From positions 186,001 to 250,000 of the forward strand of contig NVXM01000003.1 in assembly GCA_002733865.1 (NCBI GenBank): a stretch of 64,000 bases of DNA, read 5' to 3'. A model generated the notes under the pieces. The model saw nothing but the letters and a program-made list of their open reading frames with translations, was not told the origin of the DNA and ran no database searches. Below are positions 8,721 to 18,300 of this stretch, one piece after another. How positions within the stretch are numbered: position 1 is the stretch's first letter; each line of letters begins with the position of its first letter. Source of the DNA: Sphingopyxis sp. (GTDB lineage: Bacteria; Pseudomonadota; Alphaproteobacteria; Sphingomonadales; Sphingomonadaceae). The translations under genes and the position numbers were made by a program.

Positions 8721-10478
8721 ATGAAGATCCGCAATTTGATGCTGGCAGTTTCGCTGGCTGCCCTGACGGTGAGTGGATGCCAGCAGGTCGACGCCGAGCC
8801 AAGGGCTGCGATGCAAATTGACAGCAGCAGCGCCTGGGGCAGTTATCTTTCGAATTTTCTGGACGGCTATTTTCCACTCAATCCGACATTTGCCATCTAT
8901 CAGGGCAAGCACGAATTTGACGGTCAGCTTCCGGACTGGAGCCCCGACGGTCTCACCAAGATGATCGACATGCGCAAAAAGGCGATAGCCGCTGCGCAGG
9001 CGATTGACGCCGCTGATCTGAGCGAAGCGGAGCAGTTTGAGCGGGATTATCTGATCAATGTGATGGAGGGCGAGCTTTTCTGGCTCGAAACCGCCGACTG
9101 GCCACACAAAAATCCGGAATTCTACATCGGTGCGCTTGATCCCAATGTCTATATCGCGCGGCCCTATGCCGATGCCGAGACGCGGATGAAGGCGTTTATC
9201 AAATATGCCAACAACGTTCCGGCCGCGGCTGCCCAGATAAAGGCCAATCTGAAATTGCCGCTGCCCGAAACCTACGTCAAGCTCGGCCAGGCCGGCTTTG
9301 GCGGATTTGCCGATTATTATACCGGCGACGCAAAATCCGCCTTTGCCGAGGTGAAAGACGCCGATTTGCAGCGGCAATTTGATGTGGCGGCTGCCGCAGC
9401 CGCGGCGGCGATGAAGGATCTGGCCGGTCATATCGGCTCGGTGCCGGCGACCAAGGACGGCTATGCTCTGGGTGCCGAAAAATTTGCCGCGATGCTGAGC
9501 AAGACGGAAGGCGTGAATATTTCGCTCGCCGAACTGGAAGCGATCGGCCGGGCCGATCTGAAGCGCAACCAGAACGCGCTGGCCGAGGCGTGCAGCGAAT
9601 TTGCGCCGGGTGCGAGCATCGGCGACTGTATGGCGAAAATGGCCAGCGACAAGCCGGCCGACGGACCGGTCGAGGAAGCCCGCCTGCAATTGCCGGGTCT
9701 GCGCGCGTTTCTGGTGGAAAAGGATATCGTGTCGATCCCTGGCACCGAACAGGCGAAGGTCGAAGAATCGCCACCCTATAACCGGCAGAACAGCGCCTAT
9801 ATCGACATTCCCGGACCCTATGAAAAAGGCCTGCCGAGCGTCTATTATATCTCGCCGCCCGATCCGTCGTGGGACGAAGCCAAGCGGGAAGCCTATATTC
9901 CGGGCACCAAGGACCTGTTGTTCACGTCGGTGCACGAAGTCTGGCCCGGCCATTTCCTGAATTTCCTGCACAGCAACCGCGCCAATTCGATTTTCGGCAA
10001 ATTGTTCGTCGGCTATGCCTTTGCCGAGGGCTGGGCGCATTATGGTGAGGAAATGATGTGGGAAGCCGGTCTCAACGAGGGCGACCAGGAAACCCATATC
10101 GGCCAGCTGTCCAATGCGTTGCTGCGGGATTGCCGGTTCCTCTCGGCGATCGGTCTGCATTCGCAGGCGATGACGGTTGCCGAGTCGAAGAAAATGTTCC
10201 TCGAACAATGCTATCAGGATGAAGGCAATGCCGACCAGCAGGCGGCTCGGGGGACCTATGATCCGGCCTATCTCAATTACACCATGGGCAAGCTGATGAT
10301 CCGCAAGTTGCGGGAAGACTGGACCAACGCCCATTTCGCGAAGCAGAAGGCCGAAGATGGCGGCGAGACTGCTGGCTGGAAGGAATTTCATGACGAGTTC
10401 CTCAGCTATGGTGGCCCGCCAATCCCGCTGGTCCGCAAGGCGATGATGAAAGAGGACGAGGCAAAAGCGGTTTTCTAG
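8721..10478 (+). CDS. DUF885 family lipoprotein, probable zinc peptidase-like enzyme
   Basis: 585 residues from ATG 8721, six bases after AGGAG (8710-8714). An ATG at 8718 is also possible. The N-terminus is a lipoprotein signal with lipobox VSGC. The DUF885 signature is intact: HEVWPGHFL (HExxxGH) and, further on, EGWAHYGEEMM, which together supply metal ligands as in gluzincin-like peptidases. It is therefore probably an envelope-anchored metallopeptidase, but no substrate is established for the family. It is divergent from the MFS operon. Confidence 0.85.
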   Translation: MKIRNLMLAVSLAALTVSGCQQVDAEPRAAMQIDSSSAWGSYLSNFLDGYFPLNPTFAIYQGKHEFDGQLPDWSPDGLTKMIDMRKKAIAAAQAIDAADLSEAEQFERDYLINVMEGELFWLETADWPHKNPEFYIGALDPNVYIARPYADAETRMKAFIKYANNVPAAAAQIKANLKLPLPETYVKLGQAGFGGFADYYTGDAKSAFAEVKDADLQRQFDVAAAAAAAAMKDLAGHIGSVPATKDGYALGAEKFAAMLSKTEGVNISLAELEAIGRADLKRNQNALAEACSEFAPGASIGDCMAKMASDKPADGPVEEARLQLPGLRAFLVEKDIVSIPGTEQAKVEESPPYNRQNSAYIDIPGPYEKGLPSVYYISPPDPSWDEAKREAYIPGTKDLLFTSVHEVWPGHFLNFLHSNRANSIFGKLFVGYAFAEGWAHYGEEMMWEAGLNEGDQETHIGQLSNALLRDCRFLSAIGLHSQAMTVAESKKMFLEQCYQDEGNADQQAARGTYDPAYLNYTMGKLMIRKLREDWTNAHFAKQKAEDGGETAGWKEFHDEFLSYGGPPIPLVRKAMMKEDEAKAVF

Positions 10479-10487
10479 GCATGTGCC

Positions 10488-10504
10488 TCCCGCCCGAGGC
10501 GGGA
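10488..10504 (+). terminator. GC hairpin after the DUF885 gene
   Basis: TCCCGCC-CGA-GGCGGGA, a perfect 7-bp stem nine bases after the stop codon. There is no T-run, so termination strength is uncertain. Confidence 0.4.
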
Positions 10505-10570
10505 AGTGATCTGTTGTATTGAACGCCTTCAAATGGGGCACCTGCCAGCGCGGGTGCTCGATGACACCTG

Positions 10571-10685
10571 TTAACGCTGTCTCTTAACGCACCTGCTTAA
10601 CATATCATGTGCTGCCGTACCGCTGCGGGACGCCGCGAAAATCGGTCGTTCTTTCGCTCCAATCCATGGTAAATATTCCGTTAAC
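10571..10685 (+). promoter_or_regulatory. TTAAC repeats and a CtrA-like site upstream of the L,D-transpeptidase gene
   Basis: TTAA occurs at 10571, 10584 and 10597, exactly 13 bases apart. A further TAAA-N7-TTAAC motif lies at 10670-10685, 17 bases before the start codon. The last one is close to the CtrA consensus TTAA-N7-TTAAC; the 13-base repeats do not have CtrA spacing. Regulation by CtrA is an inference. Confidence 0.35.
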
Positions 10686-10701
10686 AGATGGAGTATGATT
10701 C

Positions 10702-11403
10702 ATGGTCGAGAAAATAGCCTATCGGGTGAGCGCATCGGTTTTGCTGGTAACAGCCCTGGCGATTGTTGCGATGCTGGTGATGGGTTTGACTCGCCCGGCC
10801 GCCGATTCCGATGGCGCGACTGTAACGCCGTCCAAGGCGGTGGTTGCCGCAAATGTCGATCCCGAGCCGGTAATTCAGAATGTGCCCGACAGCGTGGAAC
10901 CTGAAACCGGCTCGTTCGATATCGCCGAAAAACTGCCGCTCAGCGATACATTCGTGGTCAAGCGGATACTGCAGATCGACGAGCCGTTCGTGCATGGTTA
11001 TTACAAGTGGGACGACGAAGGGGTGCCGGAAGGCGAGCTCGTCGTGACCGTCGATCTCAAGGCCGAGAGCATTTCGGTGTTCCGGGCCGGTTATGAAATC
11101 GGCGCGGCGGTAATTACCTTTGGCGATTCCGAAAAACCGACCCCGACCGGCGTTTTCCCGATCACCCAGAAGGACGCGGACCATGTCTCCAATATCTATG
11201 GTTCGCCGATGCCCTATATGCTGCGCCTGACCAATGACGGGGTGGCGATCCATGCTTCGGACGTCAAATGGGGATGGGGCACGCGCGGCTGCATCGGTGT
11301 GCCGCTGGAATTTGCGCGGCGATTGTTCGAGCAGGCGAAGCTGGGCGACCGCGTGATCGTGACCAATGGCAAAATGCTCGGAATGGGCGACGCTATATTG
11401 TAG
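10702..11403 (+). CDS. L,D-transpeptidase (YkuD domain)
   Basis: Peptidoglycan-modifying cysteine transpeptidase, 233 residues. One N-terminal hydrophobic segment (about 10-30) would act as signal anchor, leaving a periplasmic catalytic domain. The domain starts at LVVTVDLKAESISVFRAG, and the active-site motif is HASDVKWGWGTRGCIGVP with catalytic His184 and Cys197. The usual SxGC(I/V)R is TRGCIGV here, so the customary arginine after the cysteine is replaced. It stands alone as a transcription unit. Confidence 0.9.
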   Translation: MVEKIAYRVSASVLLVTALAIVAMLVMGLTRPAADSDGATVTPSKAVVAANVDPEPVIQNVPDSVEPETGSFDIAEKLPLSDTFVVKRILQIDEPFVHGYYKWDDEGVPEGELVVTVDLKAESISVFRAGYEIGAAVITFGDSEKPTPTGVFPITQKDADHVSNIYGSPMPYMLRLTNDGVAIHASDVKWGWGTRGCIGVPLEFARRLFEQAKLGDRVIVTNGKMLGMGDAIL

Positions 11404-11445
11404 GATATTACAGTCGAGGGCGCAGTCACCCGCTGGCGATGCTGC

Positions 11446-12615
11446 TTATATCTCGACCGGCTTTTGATATTCATTGATCGCTTCGAAAATCGTCGTCAGC
11501 GCCTGTCGTTCGTCCGCAGAAATTTCCGGGCGCCAGATTTCGAACAGCAAAATGACCCGCCGCTGATTGCTGCGGTTCCAGGCTTCATGTTCGAAACTGT
11601 CATCGAAAACCAGCGCTTGCCCCTCTTGCCAGGGGCGGGTCTCGCTACCGACGCGTATCGCGCAATCGGGTGGCAAAATCAGCGGGATATGGCAAATCAG
11701 CCGGGTGTTGAGCATCCCGTAATGCGGGGCGATATGAGTGTCCGGTTCGAGCACGGAGTAGAGCGCCATCGGCGAGCGTTCCTGAATGACCGGGATCGGC
11801 GCGGCAGCGAGTGCCGCCATCGTCTTGGGACAATGGGCCGAATTTTCGGTGATCTCGACGCCGTCTTTCCAGAAATAATGGGCGCCCCAGCTGGGATCGT
11901 CGAGTAGCGGGTTGTTCGGCCGCGGGCGGTTGGGCTGCCCCTGAACATAGGGCTGAAACTCCTGCGTCCGTGCGATCACATCGCGCAGTTCCTGCTGCAT
12001 CGCCGGAATGGCCGCTTCCATTTCTGCCAGCCACGGGAATTCCGATCGTTCGTAAAATTCCCGCTGCGGCATGCCGGGATAGTAGAACAGCGAAGGTTTC
12101 TGGTAGAATATCTCTCTGCGGCCCATCAGCAGATCGATCGCGTGGCGCACGGGTATCGGGGTGTCCTCGCCAGACAGGCCGGTCGCATCCAGCTTTTGAA
12201 GCAGAAACGCTTCAAAGCGGCCGTGAGCGCCGGCGAGAAATTCTTCGGCCTGCTTCAGTTTGGGGCGTAAATCTGCGGAGACCGTAGCGCCGACGCTGAC
12301 CATGTTGAGCGCCGCCTTGTAGAAGCTGTTTGCCGCCCGGTCATCCCCGGTCCGTGCCTTGAGCTCGCCCATCAGCAGCAGGGCAGGGAGATGGCGCTTG
12401 TCGATCATCAGGAGCTTTTGCAGCGCCGCTTCTTCGCCCTGATCGTCGCCCAGCATACGGCACGCATGGGCAAGGAGCAGCCATTGCGGTTCCACGCCGC
12501 TGTCCGGTGCGCAAATTTGTTCCAGCATCGGTCGCGCTTTGGCGGCGTCACCGGCGCGCAAATGGGTGATCGCGTCGCTGCGCAGTTTTTCGGCTTCGGA
12601 CGGGGTCAGGGTCAT
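11446..12615 (-). CDS. TPR-containing aspartyl/asparaginyl beta-hydroxylase-like protein (second copy)
   Basis: 389 residues from the ATG at 12615. The N-terminal 120 residues contain helical repeats of TPR type (AEKLRSDAITHLRAGDAAKARPML, then GDDQGEEAALQKLLMIDKRHLPALLLMG). The C-terminal half is the Asp/Asn hydroxylase jelly roll with His298 in IAPHYG, the FDDSFEHEAWN signature at 337-347 and QRRVILLFEIWRP. This TPR-plus-hydroxylase layout recalls eukaryotic aspartyl beta-hydroxylases. It shares the FDDS...H...N...QRRVILL core with the protein at 4246-5034 but is clearly a separate paralogue. Substrate unknown. Confidence 0.85.
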   Translation of the reverse strand: MTLTPSEAEKLRSDAITHLRAGDAAKARPMLEQICAPDSGVEPQWLLLAHACRMLGDDQGEEAALQKLLMIDKRHLPALLLMGELKARTGDDRAANSFYKAALNMVSVGATVSADLRPKLKQAEEFLAGAHGRFEAFLLQKLDATGLSGEDTPIPVRHAIDLLMGRREIFYQKPSLFYYPGMPQREFYERSEFPWLAEMEAAIPAMQQELRDVIARTQEFQPYVQGQPNRPRPNNPLLDDPSWGAHYFWKDGVEITENSAHCPKTMAALAAAPIPVIQERSPMALYSVLEPDTHIAPHYGMLNTRLICHIPLILPPDCAIRVGSETRPWQEGQALVFDDSFEHEAWNRSNQRRVILLFEIWRPEISADERQALTTIFEAINEYQKPVEI

Positions 12616-12942
12616 GCGATTGCTATATCCAATCCTGATAACTGTGCAATCGCTTCGACCAGCACAAAGCATCAGGATATAAGACGATGTCTTACAATCG
12701 GCCTGATCGATACCTATATGGAAACCGACCCACTGCGGTCCCGTTGTCGCAAGAATGACGGGCTCAACTCTGTGTGATCAGAAGTTTTTGAGCCAATAGT
12801 TGTCAAAGATTACCGCCGAGATTTCGCCGAACTGCCTGTTACGCCGAACGCCGTGCCGCAACCCAGATCATCCCTGTCATGCAAGCTGATGGTGTTCCGG
12901 CAACCACCGCCTGCATCCGTTTCCATCCAAAAGGATATTATC
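12616..12942. other. 327-base gap with no supported gene
   Basis: Separates the divergent hydroxylase gene and the 46-residue basic protein. It contains a short stretch with AAGAATGACGGG resembling a fragment of a dispersed palindromic repeat, and otherwise no promoter or ORF that I can support. Confidence 0.5.
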
Positions 12943-13083
12943 ATGGCCAAATCACAGAAGAAATCGAACAAGGAAATTCGCAAGCCGAAAGCGGCCAAGG
13001 TGAAGACCAACGCGTCCAACGCTTCTGGCAAGCCAGGGGTCGTCGCGGGACTCGAGAACATGAAAACCAACCGCAGCAAATGA
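12943..13083 (+). CDS. 46-residue lysine-rich protein of unknown function
   Basis: Starts ATG 12943 after AAGGAT. The sequence is strongly basic (MAKSQKKSNKEIRKPKAAK) with a conserved-looking SGKPGVVAGLE stretch and no hydrophobic core. It may bind nucleic acid. The reading frame, ribosome-binding site and position at the head of a run of three small genes support it as real, but I know no function. Confidence 0.6.
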   Translation: MAKSQKKSNKEIRKPKAAKVKTNASNASGKPGVVAGLENMKTNRSK

Positions 13084-13105
13084 TCGAACAGGAAAGGCGA
13101 AAGTC

Positions 13106-13345
13106 ATGCGTGTAAAAGCATCAACCTGCCGGGAACAGGAAGCGCGGCAACTCGACCTGGCTGCCAATGATCCTTTGCTAAGCAGACGTAAGGTTGCGGC
13201 AGCCGCAGCAAAGGCTTGGGGCATTGAAGCGATCCAGGCGGAGAAGCGGGAAGCTGGACATGAGAGTCCGCGCGACAAGCTCGACGCGGAAATCACCCGG
13301 GAATTTGCCGAAGAAGATCAAGCCGACCAGCGAGAGGGCGAGTAA
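13106..13345 (+). CDS. 79-residue hypothetical protein
   Basis: Small soluble, helical, strongly charged protein with an Ala-rich centre (KVAAAAAKAWGIEAIQAEKREAG) and an acidic tail KLDAEITREFAEEDQADQREGE. It is second of three small same-strand genes with short gaps. A 36-base part of its 3' end recurs with 31 matches at 20538-20573. No family recognised. Confidence 0.5.
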   Translation: MRVKASTCREQEARQLDLAANDPLLSRRKVAAAAAKAWGIEAIQAEKREAGHESPRDKLDAEITREFAEEDQADQREGE

Positions 13346-13349
13346 TAGA

Positions 13350-13460
13350 ATGGAGCTTCGATTGATAATCGCTTATAGTCTGATTGCGCTCATGGTGGTG
13401 GCGATCAGCACCACTTTCATTGTTGTACGAAAGAATATTCGAAAACGGCGCGGGCAATAA
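13350..13460 (+). CDS. 36-residue single-pass membrane peptide
   Basis: Starts four bases after the stop of the preceding gene. It is almost entirely one transmembrane helix (LRLIIAYSLIALMVVAISTTFIVV) followed by a basic tail RKNIRKRRGQ, as expected for a small inner-membrane protein with the C-terminus inside. Size, hydrophobicity and tight spacing support it; function unknown. Confidence 0.5.
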   Translation: MELRLIIAYSLIALMVVAISTTFIVVRKNIRKRRGQ

Positions 13461-13596
13461 TGAAACTGCCAAGCTGAGCATTGTCACCCAGTATCACAGG
13501 TGCCGAAATTAAAATGCTCACACAGGGCATCGTTGGGCGAAGCGGCCTCATTAGTGACAGCGTTGCGCTTGTTTTGCGTTCGCAATATCCTAGCCG

Positions 13597-13857
13597 TTAG
13601 CGGCGCAAATGTTTTCCGCCATAGAGCTGGCCGACAAATTCGCCGATCTGCATCATTTCCTCAGCCGCCACTGCGGCCGCTTTGGCGGAGCAGGGCAGCG
13701 GATCGCGTTCTGCTTCTGCGGCGCGCATTGCAACCCGGTCGCATAGTTCCTCAATATCGGCCCGGTTCAGAATATTTTTCTCGCGCAACATGCAGATTAG
13801 CGATTGCAGTATGATCCTGCTGGGATCGTCGGTCCGGTCATCGGGAAATTTGCCCAT
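13597..13857 (-). CDS. 86-residue hypothetical protein
   Basis: Soluble helical protein (MGKFPDDRTDDPSRIILQSLICMLREKNILNRADIEELCDRV) with an Ala-rich middle segment. GAGAGG precedes the ATG on the minus strand. It lies 67 bases downstream of the RND outer-membrane gene's far end but converges on nothing obvious. No family recognised. Confidence 0.55.
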   Translation of the reverse strand: MGKFPDDRTDDPSRIILQSLICMLREKNILNRADIEELCDRVAMRAAEAERDPLPCSAKAAAVAAEEMMQIGEFVGQLYGGKHLRR

Positions 13858-13924
13858 GTTAAATCCTCTCTTTGTTAGGTTATATCACCTATTTTTGGAG
13901 AGGATATCCGTAATCCCGCAAAAA

Positions 13925-15334
13925 TCAAGGAGTGGTGGACATTCCGCCGCCTAGCGACCGATAAAGATTGATCAGGTTGAGCGCTCGCGCCAGCCTTGTA
14001 TCGACCAGCTGTTGCTGCGAACTATAGGCCGTTCGTTGCGCGTCCAGCGCCACGAGATAGGAGTCAACACCGGCTTCAAATCTTGCTTCGGAGAGCCGCA
14101 ACGTCGTTTCTGCCGCCACCGTTCTGTCGGATTGGGCCGCCAGCTGCTCGTCAATGGTTCCCCGCTGGGCCAGGGCATCAGCAACTTCGCGGAAGGCGGT
14201 CTGGATCGCCTTTTCATAGTTGGCGAGCGCAAGTTCGCGGGAGGCTTTGGCAAAATCGAGATTGCCCTTGTTCCGCCCGCCGTCAAAAATAGGCAGGGCC
14301 AGTGCGCCCTCAGCGGAGGAAGAGAAGCTGCCGCTGCCAAATAGTCCGCCCAGCGCATTGGAGGCTGTTCCGAGCAGTCCAGTCAGCGATATGTTCGGGA
14401 AGAAGGCCGCACGAGCCGCGCCGATATTGGCATTTTCAGCGATCAATTGATGCTCCGCCTGCAGCACATCCGGACGTTGCAGCAGGACGCGTGAGTCGAT
14501 CTCGCCTGGCAAGGCATCGAGAGTATAGCCGCCGGTCCCCAGTGCGTCGGGCAGCAGATCGGCTGGTGCCTGGGTGCCGACCAGCAAGTTGATGGCATTG
14601 CGATCCTGGGCAATCTGGCTTTTCAGAGCGGCGATATCGGCCCGTGCGCTCTGAAAGGCGGTCTCGGCTTGTCGCGCCTCCAGTTCGGAGGCCACGCCGA
14701 TCCGGAAACGGGCTTCGGAGAGGCGCAGGCTTTCCTGAAAGGAGGTCAGCGCATTCTGGCTGATCCGCAGTTGATCCTGATCGGCCGCCATTTGCAGCCA
14801 GGCCGAGGCGATCTCGGCGATCAGGCTGATCCTGGTTGCGCGCTGCGCTTCTTCGCTGGCGAAAAATTGCTCTTGCGCGGCGCGTGATAGATTCGCCACC
14901 CGGCCGAAAAGATCGAGCTCAAAAGCGGAAAAGCCGCCCTGCAGTGCATAATTTTCAAGAGAGACATTCGGACTGGATGTGATCGGTTGCGATCTGCTTG
15001 CAACGCCCGATACGCCAACGGAGGGCACGCGATCGGCGCGCTGGACCCTATATTGTGCCCGTGCCTGCATGACATTGGCTGCCGCGATCCGCAAATCGCG
15101 ATTGTTTTCGAGCCCGGTATCGATCAGCTGGACGAGCCGCGGATCGGTGAAGAAATCGCGCCAGCCAATGCGCGTGATATCTGGCGCATCGCTGGCCGCA
15201 GGAGGATATACGCCCCCGGCTGGCAATTCCGTCGGCACCGGCATTTCCGGGCGGACATAGGTCGGTGCCATGCTGCAACCGGCAAGAGCCGTCGAGCAGA
15301 CAAGAACAAATGGCAGTGAACTACGGATCAACAT
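13925..15334 (-). CDS. RND efflux outer membrane lipoprotein, NodT family
   Basis: TolC-like outer-membrane channel of a tripartite pump, 469 residues from ATG 15334 (a TTG six bases earlier overlaps the permease stop). Lipobox LAGC with Cys20, then CSMAPTYVRPEMPVP, the standard mature start of NodT/OprM proteins. Two repeats of long helices follow (LSEARFRIGVASELEARQAE and LSEARFEAGVDSYLVALDAQR). It begins two bases after the permease stop, as third gene of the adaptor-permease-channel operon. Confidence 0.93.
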   Translation of the reverse strand: MLIRSSLPFVLVCSTALAGCSMAPTYVRPEMPVPTELPAGGVYPPAASDAPDITRIGWRDFFTDPRLVQLIDTGLENNRDLRIAAANVMQARAQYRVQRADRVPSVGVSGVASRSQPITSSPNVSLENYALQGGFSAFELDLFGRVANLSRAAQEQFFASEEAQRATRISLIAEIASAWLQMAADQDQLRISQNALTSFQESLRLSEARFRIGVASELEARQAETAFQSARADIAALKSQIAQDRNAINLLVGTQAPADLLPDALGTGGYTLDALPGEIDSRVLLQRPDVLQAEHQLIAENANIGAARAAFFPNISLTGLLGTASNALGGLFGSGSFSSSAEGALALPIFDGGRNKGNLDFAKASRELALANYEKAIQTAFREVADALAQRGTIDEQLAAQSDRTVAAETTLRLSEARFEAGVDSYLVALDAQRTAYSSQQQLVDTRLARALNLINLYRSLGGGMSTTP

Positions 15335-15336
15335 GT

Positions 15337-18300
15337 TCAATCTTCCGTCGCAATTGTGGTGGAGCCGCCTGTTTCTGGTTCCTTTTTGGAATCCTTTTCT
15401 TGCACGGTCTCCGGTTCGGTTGTGTCGACGCCTCCGAGGAAGCGGGCGGCGACGATGAAGAATGTTGGCACCAGGAAGATCGCCAATATCGTTGCTCCGG
15501 TCATCCCGCCGGCAACAGCGCGTCCGATTGCATTCTGTCCACCTGCGCCCGCGCCGGTGGTGATCGCCAGCGGCAGCACGCCGAATACAAAAGCGAGACT
15601 GGTCATCAGGATCGGTCGAAGTCGCTGGGTCGCCGCGTCGACCGTGGCCTCGAAGGCGTTCATGCCGCCAGCGATCTTTTCCTGCGCAAATTCGACAATC
15701 AGGATCGCATTTTTCGCGGCGACCCCCATGGTCGTGATCAGCGCAACCTGGAGATAGATATCATTGTCCAGTCCGCTCATCGCGGCAACAGCCAGAGCGC
15801 CAAACACACCCAGCGGCACGACCAGCATGACGGACAGGGGAATCCACCAGCTTTCATAGAGCGCAGCAAGGCACAAGAACACGATCAGAAGCGAAAGCGA
15901 ATATAGCATCACGCTCTGGCTGCCAGCGGACTGTTCTTCGTAGGACAGGCCAGTCCATTCGAGCGAGGTTCCAGGCGGCAATTTCGCCTGCAGCTCTTCC
16001 ATCGCGGCGATTGCATCGCCGCTGCTCAAGCCAGCACCGGGCACGCCCTGAATCTGCATCGCTGGCTGACCATTGTAGCGCGTGAGCTGGACCGGAGCCT
16101 TGGCCCAAGTCAGGGTCGAAAATGCTGTGAAAGGCGTCATCTCACCGTTCTGGCTGCGGACGAACAATTTGCCGATGTCATCGGGCCGCTGCCGGTATTG
16201 CTCGTCAACCTGCAAATACACCCGTTTCACCCGTCCCTTGTCGATGAAATCATTGACGTAGCTGCTGCCCCAGGCCGACGCGATGGTCGCGTTGATCTCG
16301 CTGATATTGAGCCCGAGCGCGCGCGCTTTTTCCATGTCGATGTCGACATTGAGCTGGGGTGCATCTTCGAGACTGACCGGGCGGACCTGATCAACGCGAG
16401 GATCCTGGGCTGCCATGCCGAGCAGCTGGTCGCGCGCTCCAACCAGTGCCTGATAGCCGATATTGCCGGTGTCGACCAATTGCATGTCAAAGCCGGTCGC
16501 ATTGCCCAGTTCTGAAACGGCGGGCGGGACAATCGGAAAGATCATGCCGTCCTTATATTGCTGAAACTTCGCCGCAGCCCGCCCGGCGATCGCTTGCGCG
16601 CTGTTCTCCTGTCCGGGACGCTCTTCCCAGTCTTTCAGACTGACAAAGGCAATGCCAGCATTCTGGCCCTGGCCGGAAAAGCTGAAGCCGTTGATTGTAA
16701 AGACGCCTTCGACATTGGCTTTTTCGTCTTCGATCAGATAGTTTCTCACCAGATTGAGAGCCTTTTCGGTTCTGGCTTCCGTCGCGCCCGACGGCCCCTG
16801 GACCAGAACGAACATTTCCCCCTGATCCTCTTCCGGCAAAAATGACGATGGCAGGCGCAGAAATATCAGGCCAACGCCGAGGATGATCACCGTATAGACC
16901 AGCATCGACCGCGGCCAGTTGCGCGCGGTTTTGCGCACGCCACGCTCATATTTTGTTTTGCCGGATTCGAATGTATTGTTGAACCACCGGAAGAAACCGG
17001 CCAGCCGTCCGGTCCCGTCGGCCAGATTGGTCTCGCGGGTTTTCAGCATGGTCGCACACAGCGCGGGGGTCAAAATAAGCGCAACGAGAACCGACAGTAT
17101 CATCGCCGAGATGATGGTGACGGAAAACTGGCGAAAGATCACGCCGGTCGACCCGCCGAAGAAGGCCATAGGGAGGAAGACCGCCGAGAGCACAAGGCCG
17201 ATGCCGATCAGCGCACCACTGATTTCATCCATCGATTTGCGCGCGGCGTCTTTCGGCGAAAGTCCTTCTTCTTCCATCAGCCGTTCGACATTCTCAACCA
17301 CGACAATCGCGTCATCGACCAGCAATCCGATCGCCAACACCATGCCGAACAGCGTCAGCGTGTTGATGGAAAAGCCGATCACAGCCATGACGGCGAATGA
17401 GCCCATCAGGACGACCGGGACCGCAATGGTCGGGATCAGGGTTGCGCGCCAGTTCTGAAGGAACAGGAACATCACCAGGAAAACCAGCAGAACCGCCTCA
17501 AACAGTGTTTCGACGACTTGCTTGATCGATAACCGGACAAAAGGCGTTGTATCCAGAGGATATTTTACCTGTACGTCGGCCGGAAAGTCTCGAGAGATCT
17601 CCGCGACCTTCGCCTTTACGCCTTCGACCGTGGCAAGCGCATTCGCGCCGGGGGCGAGATTGATCGCGAAAGCGGCAGCGGGGCTTCCATTGTAGAGGGT
17701 GTTGACGGCGTAGGATTCCGCTCCCAGTTCGACACGGGCAACATCAGCCAAGGTTACCTTTGCTCCATCCGCAGTCGATTTAAGGATGATTCCGCGAAAC
17801 TGCTCTGGCGTCTGCAATCTGGATTGAACCGAGACAGCCGCATTGAGCATCTGGTCGTCCGGTGCCGGTTGGGCTCCCAGCTGACCGGCCGAAACCTGCG
17901 CATTCTGCGCCCGGACCGCTGCGGTTACATCAGGAATGGTGAGTTGGTAGGATGACAATTTTATCGGGTCGACCCATATCCGCATCGCATATTGGCTGCC
18001 GAACGACTGGGTTTGACCCACACCGTTCACTCTGCTGATGGGGTCCAGCAGCTTGGAGGCAACCAAGTCGCCGAGGTCGCTGGCGCTGTGGCTGCCATCT
18101 TCCGATACCAGACCGATCACCAGCAAGAAACTGTCCGTTGTCTTGCTCACTCTCACGCCCTGCTGCTGGACCTCTTGCGGCAGCAGCGGGGTTGCGGACT
18201 GGAGCTTGTTCTGCACCTGTACCTGCGCGGTATCGGGATCGGTACCCTGCTCAAAGGTCAGGGTGATGGTGACCGTTCCCGCAGACGAGGAACTGGACGA

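Noticed and set aside
8682..10541. 619-codon minus-strand frame
   Set aside because: Antisense of the DUF885 lipoprotein gene, which has HEVWPGH and a lipoprotein signal.
10571..10600. Tandem TTAAC motifs as a classic CtrA site
   Set aside because: The spacing is 13, not the 11 of TTAA-N7-TTAA; only the separate 10670-10685 motif is kept as a weak CtrA candidate.
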